From the NCBI GenBank assembly GCA_963662175.1, contig OY759221.1:2170001-2234000 (forward strand): a stretch of DNA of 64,000 nucleotides, in the 5' to 3' direction. How positions within the stretch are numbered: position 1 is the stretch's first letter; every line of letters begins with the position of its first letter. The DNA comes from Aradus depressus (lineage: Eukaryota > Arthropoda > Insecta > Hemiptera > Aradidae). The notes beneath the pieces are model-generated. The model saw nothing but the letters and a program-made list of their open reading frames with translations, ran no database searches and was not told where the DNA came from. Below, piece by piece: positions 53,339 through 64,000 of the stretch. The position numbers and the translations under genes were made by a program.

Positions 53339-54659
53339 ATCATCATTCATAAATTAGCTAAAATAATGATTATATTTAGGTTAAAGAATAACTGATTTTA
53401 TATGAGAAGTAAGAATGCACGCTACCGGATGTGAGTCACAGAAACCACAGTGTGCATTTGCTGCTGCTGCGCTTTGCATTTTTGCTGCTCATGTGTTAAG
53501 TCAACTCAAGTATTACAGTCAGTGGTTACCTCAGGGGGAGCTTCTAGAGGTCCGAGTCTCCCAAATTAATAACAAAAAGACTGCAACGCTGACCACGGAA
53601 ACTGCGGGCTGTACCCCCGGGAGACTATACCCCCCACCCTCGTAGCCTAACTTTGCCCCCCCCCCCCCCCCCCCCCCCTGCTCAAAATCCAGACTACGCC
53701 CCTGGCAAGGTAGTCTCAACTTCGATGTTACATATCACTTTAAAAGCCCCTAACTATCAAAATGTGTTCAGTATATCTCTAAAATTATGTAATTTAAACA
53801 CAGGCAGAAAAAAATGAAATCTACGGATCCCTTAAATGTGTGTTCATATGCAAGAACTTGCCTATAATATTTTTATTTAACCTTATTTGATAGTTATTAT
53901 ATTTTTTTGTAAGGTTTGTTGGAATGGCGTCTTATTTGATCATTGTCTGCTGTTCCTCTGTTCGGAGACGTTTCCCCATCAACTTGATCCTGTTAATAGT
54001 CATGGTATGAATTCAATATTAGATTGTAGGCTATTTCTTAGGGGAAGTTATGTAATCGGTTAGAAATTCGAAGTTCAGTTTTCACTGGAATTTCATGTTT
54101 TCCGACACCCTGATTTTGAAAAAAAAAAAAAAAAATCCTTTTTGTGTGTCTGTGAACATGATAACTCCCGATAGTCAGGAAATTTGTTGTGTGTCCAGAA
54201 CCCCATAAGGATGACCACTAATGATTTTTCAGTCAAATCGGTCGAAGGGGAGGAGAAGATTAGGGGGGAAGATTGTAATAACTGCCGTTGTAATGAATCT
54301 ACGGACACGAAATTTCATATTTATATTTAACGTATTATAAGGACGAGACCTAATTTTCCATGAAATTGTTTGAAGCGGAGGGGGACCAGAGAAAGACATT
54401 GCCTGTTTTATTATGTTTTTTTGTCTATTATATATTTCTTTTCTGAATTTAGAAATTATGGAGATAAATAACATTTTTGTTAGTGAAAGAGGCGAGAGGT
54501 AGTTGGGTGGGGAGAGAGGGGAATGAAGGGGTGAGGAAGTGGAGGGGATAAGCTTTTCAATCTTTGTCCAGATATCGCATGTAATCAGCTTCGAGTATAT
54601 TAATATAATACAAAGTAAGCTAGTACCTATGTAAACTATTACTTTTATATACATATAAC
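53339..54659. repeat. Repeat-rich intergenic DNA
   Basis: It includes a 23-base C-run (53657-53679), the motif 'gttatgtaatcggttagaaa' (54048) shared with 28880, 55370 and 56375, and a unit of the G-rich family (54230-54330). The tract at 59380-59570 resembles 54085-54250 ('aatttcatgttttcggacac'). No gene is supported. Confidence 0.5.
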
Positions 54660-57600
54660 CAGAGCCGGCTTTACCTATGGTGCAGGGTGTGCAGCGCACA
54701 CGGGTGCAGGGTCTCAGGGGGCGCCGAGCGCCGCTCGCGACACCTTCAAAGATGCGTCGCTATCGGTGGCGGCGCTCTCAAACACCCTCCGCCCGTGTCG
54801 TGGCCGACGCCGGGGGCGGTAGCAAAGCATGGCGACCCACGAGCGGCTCCTTTACTCTACACAATAACTTTTGTTTAAACGTGAAATCAACCTTAAAATA
54901 GATCATTAAAGATTATATTGGCATAGTGTCTTATCGCTAACAAAGGCGCGTGTCGGTACCTGTTTTGATTCGTTTAAAAACACGCCGATGATCATTGCGA
55001 ATTCGGCTGTATTAGATTATTTCTGTAAACACTAATTAATGCCAATCTATTCAGTTCAGCCAGCCTTATTATAAATAATGTTGTTTAAAAGTATTTTCGC
55101 TAAGATTGTGGTGTTTCCGTTTTACGTCAATAAACTTTGTAGGCATACACTGAGAGAAAAAATGTCTGAAACCAATTAAATATTAGTTGAATCAAAGAAA
55201 TATTTAATGAAATAGTTGCAAAAAAATATTTGTTTGATATGCGAAAATATTTATTTGATTTATTCGTTTGAATCAAATAATATGAATAGTTGTATCAAAG
55301 TAATTTTTAACAACTACAAAAAAATATTCATTAGAAATGAAATAATATATAATTATTTTTGTATCGAATTTCTGACCGATTACGTAACTTCCCTTGTACT
55401 TCGTATAGCAGGAGGAAGTAAAAGATAATATTATAATTTTTCATTTTGGCCAAATCGACCAATGGTAAGGGAGATTAGGGGGAGGCTTAATATAAAAAAT
55501 CCATTTGTTGTAACAAATATATCGACACCAAATTTCATATGTGAATTCAAAACCATATAAGGACAAAACATATTAAATTTCAGCGGAATCGGAAGAAGGG
55601 AAGGAGGATTAGAGAGGGGAGGGGGTAAACTCAAAAAACTCCAATTGACTGAGTTTGGAGACTGAGCGAAAAGTTAATTATGGGGTTGCATTGTCTTTAA
55701 TATTCCCTGAGCAGCGCGGGGAGCCACAACTAGTCTCAAGTAACCCTAGCTAAATGACAGAATAATAAATTGGTGGCCAACATCACTTCCTGGAGGCTCA
55801 GGCTTCCGATCAGTTACGGTCCTCCTTCACAGGAGATGTGCATAATTTAACACGTTTCTGATCCAACCACTGTCTTGGCCAGTTCCACGCGTTCTTCTTC
55901 TTTCATTGGCTCCTGCCTCTGATTCCTTTGTTCTTCATTAACCGAAAGGCCCTGGTAAAGAATCGTGGAGGCCGACCTCGCCAACAACACAATAGAATCC
56001 CAATCAGAGCAAAGGAAACAAAAAAATATATAAGTCGATGTCAACAACCTACTCTTGTCAATAAGACTGATGCTTTGTCCGTGGTCAAAGCGCTTTGGGA
56101 ATTAGGCTAAAATAAAGTCGATGTCTACAACCTACCTTTGTCAATAGGTGTGATGCTTTGTTCATGGTCTACGCGATTCGGGAATTAGTCTAAAAGAAAT
56201 ATATAATAATATATAGTTTGTGTTGAAACAAGTAGGTATCAGATCTGGTAGTTATTTAAAAAAACAAGTTTTTTTTTTATCTGGCAGGTAAATAAACCTT
56301 GAGCACGCCGTCCTTCGGATGGGACTTGAAGTGATATGAAATTTCCGTGAAGACTAGATCGAATATTTGACCGATTATATAACTTTTCCTATACTTCGTA
56401 AAACTGGACAGGTTAATAAAAAAAAACCTATTGGGTTATGCGAAATGAGACACATTTCTTCAAAATAAAGATGCGAATCGTTTAAAGTGGTAAATTATTT
56501 GATCAATTTAAATGCATTCTTCGATTGCCACAAATAAATCGTGATTTGATTCTACAGAGTTTGAAATTAAAACTATTATAGAATGTATTGAATGAATAAT
56601 ATATATTTTCATTTTCATAAATTAATTTTATATATTGATCATTTGAAATATTAAATAAAAATAATATTTTTTCAAGATAAAAGTCGAATCGTTTCACTTT
56701 ACAGAATATTTTATTAAATTGAATTGATTATTTGCTTGCCATAAATAAATCGTGATTTGATTCTACACTGAAAAAAAAATAGGTGGCGAGAAATGTATAC
56801 TCAATTCAAGAAAATATGCTCTTAATACTCTAGCAAGTAAATTTTATTGATATGGAGTTTTTCATTTAATGATTAGGACAGATTAGAAAATAAGTTTGTC
56901 TGAATTTCGCAATGAGTCCGCTTTTGGGGAGTTCTTTAACAGCGCGAAAACTGTAGCGGAAGAAGTCGAGGCAATAGCAGAATTTTCCACACCTGCCCGC
57001 CCTCGCGCTCGTAGAAGGTTTTTCAATTATGAGGCGGAGGATGAAGCAATAACAGATGCGCAAACACATTTCAAAGTAAACTGTTACTACTATTTGTTAG
57101 ATACCGCGATAACTAAGTTCGACGAACGGTTCAAACTTCTGAGTCAAAATAACGTAATTTTTTCATTTCTTCAAAAACTAAAACAATGGAAGGATTTGAA
57201 CTTAAATACAAAAAAAACACATTGTTCTAATTTAGAAAATAAACTGCGCCATGATGGCTCTTCAGATGTGGAGAAGTTCGAGCTCTTTAATGAAATCGAA
57301 TTACTACCGATGTTTATTGATGATTCCACTACGCCGTTGGATATTTTAAATTACTTGTTTACGAATAAATTAATTTCAGTGTTCCCAAATCTGTCCACAG
57401 TAGAATTTACCTCACATTGCCAGTCACTGTAGCACACAGCGAAAGATCATTTTCTAAACTAAAAATAATAAAAAATTATCTTAGATCAACATTTTTGCAA
57501 AGTAGATTGACAAATTTATCGTTACTAAGTATTGAACATGAAATCAAAATTGAAGTCAATGACATTGTTAAAGATTTTGCTAATGCAAAAGCACGAAAAG

Positions 57601-57906
57601 TAACTTTTTTGTAAATATAGGTATTTGTGTTGTATTACGAGCGTCCTGTCATGTAACTAGTTTTTAAATTAAATATTTTTGAAATAACTACAAAGTTGTG
57701 TTTTTATTGTTGTAAACCCTTCCTTCCTAAATATGCTTTTTACTCCTGTACCTATTGCTTCTCGACATCATTTAATATTGCACTATTTGCACCCGAATTT
57801 CCGTTTGAAAATATAACTGCAAGTAATCCATTTTGACCGCGCGCCTACTAGAGGGCACCAGGGTGTTGATTGCACACGGGCGCTACATGGGCTAGAGCCG
57901 CCTCTG
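54660..57906 (+). mobile_element. hAT transposon with 8-bp target duplication
   Basis: The 8-base duplication catataac lies at 54652-54659 and 57907-57914. The ends are imperfect inverted repeats: CAGAGCCGGCTTTACCTATGG at the left and, inward from the right, CAGAGGCGGCTCTAGCCCATG, both followed by text reading toward 'gcgc..cacacgggtgc'. The interior carries a hAT transposase remnant near the right end and later insertions (repeat-family DNA at 55360-55660, a SINE scrap at 56276-56336). An 8-bp duplication is the hAT signature. Confidence 0.9.
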
Positions 57907-60900
57907 CATATAACATTACTGTTATTAATGTTAGTGTTATGTTATATAAATGCTATATGTTATATGTTTTCAGACGGTATGTTTTGCATTCATGGCTGCC
58001 TTCATATCAGCCATGTATGACGTCATCATAGTTCTCTATGCAGTTATTATGACGACCGTCATAGTTTTAGTTATTACATTTATTGCCAAGTGCACATCCG
58101 TAAGTATACTAATTATATTATAGTTTAACATCATTAATTATTATTTATATTTATTTTTTTATTGCTCCTTTCATTTTCAATCTCATTATATGAATTATGT
58201 CTAATAGTTAACTTCATTTAAAAGTTCTTTTTAAATTCATCCCCTCATTTACAATTTTATTACCTATATGAATTATGTATTATAGTTATTTCTTGAGACA
58301 TCGAGGGCTTTAACATTGAGGTCATATCGCCTACTACCAGAGCGCTCTTTCGTCGCTCTTTTGTACATGAGCCCTACTCCACTATGGGAGTCTTAAATTT
58401 TGCCTACCCTAAATTTTTATTTGCCTAGGGTAGCCTATCGTACAGGCACGGGAACATCGCTTAACGTCTCATCCAAAGGATGGCGTGCTCAAGGTTTTTT
58501 CATCACTCAGATAAAAAACCTTGGGACCTCGGCCGGGTTTTGAACCTCAATCTTGAGCTAAGTAAGCAAGCACGCGTACCACTGAGCTACCGTATTATAG
58601 TTAACTCAATTAAAAAATGTTTTTTTAAAAATTCCTCTCATTTGTCAATCTCATTATAAGAGTTATGTATTATAGTTAACTCCATTAAAGAATTGTTTCA
58701 AATTCAGCCTATCATTTTTCTATCTCATTAAACGAATTTTGTATTATTGTTTATCGCAAAAAATAATAATATTTGTACTACTACTATATTTGTACCCCAT
58801 TATATGAATTATTATTCTAGTTTAACCCTTATTGATTATTACAATTTTTCAGTTTGACATCACCAGTTACGCTGCCGTTCTCGGTGTTCTGGGCATGGTT
58901 TTCGTTGTTTTCGCCCTTATCACTACTGTAGTCATGATTTTTGCACCAATACCACTTTTACATCTCATTTTATCTGCATGTGCTGTCGCTCTCTTCACTT
59001 TAGTAAGTTGGTTATTTTCATTTATTTAATAATTTATGGTTTCCAGATTTACTTTGTGAAGCTCCATTCTAGGAATAGATAATTAAAATACACAATTTCT
59101 TTGTCAAACTTCACCATATATTCTCAAATACTCAACTAGCTTCGCCGTGTTAAGGCATTATCAAGAGTCACAAGAGTTTGTAGGTGACTCTTGATAATGC
59201 CTTAACACGGCGAAACTAGTTGAGTATTTGAGAATATATAGTGAAGTTTGACAAAGAAATTATCTATTTCATTTATTTGTTACATCCCCCCCCCCCCCCC
59301 CCCCTGTTAGTAGTCATGGTAACAACTCAATAAAACATAACACATTTCATACTTTCCCAGCAACAGGAAGGTGAGTTGTCGCGAGAATTTCATGTTTTCG
59401 GACACGAGATTCAAAAATGAAAAATTATTTCTTGTCTCTGTGAAGATTATAATTTAATATTGATTCGTATCTCGATTTGACATTCTATATGTGTATGCAA
59501 TACTTCTTAAGAAGAACACCGAAAGATGTTCAGACAAATCGACCAAAGGGAGGGGGGGGGGGGGGGGGGGCTGAACACAACTACCTTGTCTATTAACTTC
59601 CGATGTCATTTAATATGGGGATGTAGGTGCATATTAATGAAAGCCTGCCACAAGAGAAGATGAAAAAAATTTATGATATTTACTTGTAAAAATAATCGTG
59701 AAAGGACTATAAAATCTTGGCCGACATTGTGGCACCAATTCCCGTATATTTTCTGAAAATCACTAAAATATAGCTATGTCGCTATTTCGTATTCAATCAT
59801 ATGTAATGCCAGCCTACCAATAGGGGTAATGAAAAACATTTTCTGATATTTCCCTGCTAAAATAATCGGAATATAAGATCTAGGTCGATCTTGTGGCACG
59901 AATTCCCGTATATTTTCGAGAAAATCACTAAAATACCGCATTGTTGCTACTTCGTATCCAACCATATTTGGTTAAAGACATTTGAAAAATTGGATTCAGA
60001 TAATCCTGTCGTTCTCTATCAGTTTTAACAAAATTTAGATTTCTAAAAATTAGATTTCTAAGTGGCGTTCCTTAACTCGGTAGACTCCATTCTTAAAATT
60101 TCTCGATTTTTAACGGTTTATAGACTTAATATTTAATATTAAGTCTATAAACCGTTAAAAAGCGAGAAATTTTAAGAATGGAGTCTACCGAGTTCAGGAA
60201 CGCCACTTAGAAATCTAGCTGAGGCACTTAGGTCAGATGTTTTAATCGGGAAGTTAGTTGTTTGTGATGTCACGTACCCTATGTTTGAACAGAACGTTTA
60301 AGGATGCTAGGAAATTTGCTAATTCAATGTTTTATTTAACGTTTTTGTGAACTTTTGTTTGTTTAAACTCGTAAACAAATTGAAATCTCATGAAAATTTA
60401 CCTTTTTATTATTTGAAAAGTTATTTATACCCATAAAAGTGAGCAAAATTACTTACTTTTCAACCAAGTTACGGGTAAGAATGAAGCCCAACATCAACTC
60501 GACCGAAAAACCGATCAACACGAAAAATGGACTCACGGATAACCTCAAAGCACGACTGAACAATACAGGTAACCCAGATCAGTCGAACTCACCCCGACTA
60601 GTGAGCCAGCCGAAGAGACCCTGCCCCCCAGGAGAAGACACGGAGTTCCCTGCACTCCCGGAGACAGCCATGCAGCTGGACGGAGAGCCCTCACCGGGGG
60701 CCAGCCACACCCAGCCCAAGCGGAACAGGTACGCAATTCATTCCACTAGACCCACGCACAACACATTCGCGCCACTCGCAGCACTCATCACCGGCCAACA
60801 CACTACTCATCACCGACCAACACACTAACGATACCATCCCACAGACCGAAAAACAAATTAAAATCCCCCCAATTTTCCTTTGTGAAGCCGACGATTTTCA

Positions 60901-63900
60901 AAAAGTACTGACAGACATTAAAAGTATCACAACATCTCCCTTCGAAACAAAACAATGCCACAAAAAAATTAAAATATCCCTTATGACATCTGAAGACTTT
61001 AGGAAACTGACCAAATTTTACCAAACAAATGACGTAAAATACTATACTTTCCTGAACCCCGAGGATAGGAAACTTTCCGTTGTTATCCGAGGGGTCCCAT
61101 ACTCCCTGACTGAAACCGGAATACAAGACGAACTAACCCAGACATACCCAGTCCTCAGTGTAACAAGGCTACTAAACAAGGACAAAGGCCCCACTCCACT
61201 GTGTGCTGTCGAGCTCCAGAATACTCCGGAGGGGAAAGCGATTTTTCAATTATCTCGTCTCTTTTACACTATAGTGACTGTCGAACCGCGGAAGAGGTCT
61301 CAACGCATTGTGCAGTGCTCGAATTGCCAGCAAGTGGGACATAGCAACAACATCTGCCGCCTTGACCCAAAATGTGTCAAATGTGCAGGAGATCATCATT
61401 ACACAGCTTGCCCATCACGTACTCTCCAAGAGTCCCCAAAGTGCTCTAACTGTGGTGGAAGCCACCTCGCCAATTATAGAGGCTGTGAAACCTTCTTAAA
61501 ACTTCAATCACGAATCACACACAGAAAACACATACCAACCCACATTCATGACACAACAAATGCAAATCCATCTAGACTTACTCCCCAACCAGTCTCAGAA
61601 AATCCTCCACAGTCACAGCAAAACATCCCCTCAGGAGCTAAATCAAACCCTTGGTTTACCCGGAGCAGACACCACACACAGACACCAGCAAGCACCCCTC
61701 ATCAAACTAACCTCAAAGAACAAGACCCCTCATCAGACCTATTCGACATACTACTAAATTTAATTAAACCTTTCTTTCCCAAAATCAAATACTTCATTTC
61801 CACAATACTCAATAACATACTTTCTTCTAATTATGGTCAGCCCTAATTCCACAGTTGATCAAAATTTAACAATCCTAAATTGGAACGCGAATGGGTTGAA
61901 AGCAAAGCAACAGTCTTTCAGTAACCTCCTAACACGATACAACATAGACATAGTTTGCCTAACAGAAACACCCTTCAAAGCGACAGACATATTCTGACTG
62001 ACAGGATACGTGACATACAGACGAGACAGACAAACCCGAATAGCCTCTGGAGGAGTAGCTGTTTGTGTGAAGAAAAAAATAAAGCATTCCCATCTACTTC
62101 TTCCTGAACTGGAGCACCTGGAGGCTGTCGGGATTCAACTGACACTCACCAACAACAGACGACTCAACATCATCTCGGGATACCAACGACCAAACTTAAG
62201 AATAAAACAGACAGACCTAGAACACATTTTTACAGGAGACGCGACTGCACTTTTCGGGGACCTCAATAGCAAGCACACAATCTGGGGCTGCAGAAGAACC
62301 AATAACAATGGGGTCAGACTTTTGTCGGCCACAAACAACCTCGGTGTTCAGATCTCCGCCCCAGACGAACCAACCTTCTACCCGTCACAACACAGATATC
62401 ATCCAGACATCCTAGACATCACACTTATACAAAATTTCACATTCCCAATATATCACGAGACACTAACAGAACTCGATTCAGACCACGTCCCCGTTCTTAA
62501 CACATTCACAGCCCACAAACACTACACCGAACCGCTTCCACGTCTTATAACAGGAAAAATTGATTGGGAAACTTTTCAATGGGAAATGCATCAAACTCTT
62601 GAAATTCCAATCTACTACAATCACACAGACGACATAGACTGGGCAATACAGACATTCACACAAACTGTTTACACATCTGTTCACAATGCTACATATCACC
62701 GCTTCAGACGGCCACATATACATGACTCCATTCTTACTCAAATCCTAGCACTAATTCACGAAAAAAACACGGCTCGCAAACGCTGGCAAAGAACAAGAAG
62801 TGATGTAGATAAAAGAGACCTCAATCGCTTGACCCGACGGGTGAGATGGGAGCACGACAACCACAGAATTTGTAAGTACACGGCTTACTTGACCGACATG
62901 ACCCCCGGCGATAGTAGTCTCTGGAAAGAAATCCGACGAATTTTGAGACAGAACACATCCTTGCCCCCACTGACAGACGGACATCACACAGTGACGAGCG
63001 ACGAAGACAAATACAAAATCCTGGCAACACACCTCGAACAAAAGTACCGCACACACGACACTGCTAACACAGACATGAACACCACAATACACACATATCT
63101 ATCCATACCGACACAAACTGTTGAAAATTTCATCAAGTTCACCACTCCCTCAGAAATCACAACATTAATAACAAACTTGGCAAACAACAAGGCCCCCGGT
63201 GAGGATCTCATTCCGAACATAGTGCTGAAGAAGCTGCCACCCAAGAGTATAGCATTTCTAACCGGTCTGTTCAACGCATGCCTGCGATGCAGCTATTTTC
63301 CTCGAAATTGGAAAAACGCGGTTGTAATCGTCTTCCATAAACATGGTGCTTACCACCAAGCAAGAGCCGGACAGCTATCGGCCTATAAGCCTTCTGAACT
63401 CGTTGTCGAAGATCTTCGAACGACTAATATTGAGAAGACTGGGTTCTCACCTGGAAAGCGTAGGAATTGTTCCAGCTCACCAGTTTGGTTTCAAACATAA
63501 TCATTCATCTGTGCACCAGCTACAGAGGGTCTCGGAAAAGATTGTGAATGGTTTCGAACAGAAGGCATATACAACCTCTGTCTTTCTAGATATAGCTTCG
63601 GCGTTCGACTCGGTGTGGCATGAAGGTCTCCGCTATAAGCTGCGGAAGACATGGGCTCCACAGTACTTGGAAAAGATCGTTGATTCCTTTTTGGAGAACA
63701 GGACGTTTCAAGTGCGGGTCAACAACATCCTCAGCTCCAAGCGTAGTATTCTGGCGGGAGTGCCACAGGGAGCTATCCTCAGTCCCCTCCTCTTCAGCTT
63801 ATACTGCTGCGACATCCCCGAGCCATGTAACACCACTCTAGCACTATACGCAGACGACACACTACTTATGTGTCAACATGAATACCTCCAGACAGCAGTT

Positions 63901-64000
63901 GACATGTTACAAACCTCCCTCAACCACGTCTCCAGCTGGTTCGCTCGATGGAAGCTTCAGTTGAACGCCAGTAAAACAGAAGCGAAGATGTTTGCCCTTC

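Overview
This is a stretch of animal nuclear DNA, almost certainly from an insect. It is AT-rich and intron-rich, host exons are scattered with GT..AG junctions, and more than half of the identifiable sequence is transposable elements (Jockey-, I- and RTE-type LINEs, Tc1, piggyBac, hAT, tRNA-derived SINEs with TTAGG-type tails). A hemipteran-like insect is plausible, but the window does not prove the order.

Host genes. (1) 439-565 (+) is the last exon of an unrecognised gene entering from the left. (2) 6118-23405 (-) is a complete TMEM161 gene. I could assemble 12 coding exons with consistent phases, totalling 1452 nt (483 aa), which is close to the roughly 480-490 aa of animal TMEM161 proteins. 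Its first coding exon contributes only the ATG. (3) 28058-33216 (-) is a complete V-ATPase subunit F gene (5 exons, 123 aa). Its final nine codons are separated from the rest by a 4.5-kb intron that has absorbed a Tc1 transposon, a SINE and a stray piece of another gene. (4) 57974-59002 (+) holds two transmembrane exons of a Lifeguard/TMBIM-type gene. One of these exons is partly duplicated, inverted, inside the V-ATPase intron.

Mobile DNA. TMEM161 introns hold a 5'-truncated RTE-like LINE (13111-15157), a full-length Jockey-type LINE (17270-21480), several SINEs and LINE scraps. Downstream are an internally deleted piggyBac element with perfect 19-bp inverted ends and TTAA sites (35183-36321), an I-like LINE with RNase H and probably a 15 x 63-bp tandem-repeat 5' end (36828-43777), a satellite array broken by later insertions (44.3-46.65 kb), a nearly full-length RTE-type LINE with a 13-bp target duplication (48331-51781), a hAT element with an 8-bp target duplication (54660-57906), two near-perfect foldbacks (59.09-59.26 and 60.05-60.22 kb), and a second Jockey-type LINE running off the right edge (about 60.3-64.0 kb).

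Nearly all the element ORFs carry frameshifts or stops, so these are recent but mostly dead insertions. Fourteen copies of one tRNA-derived SINE are recognisable, and six of them have exact target-site duplications. I found no CRISPR array, operon or prokaryotic system. The most unusual items are the repeat-headed I-like LINE, the SINE tails made of telomere-like repeats, and the SINE-linked exon duplication.
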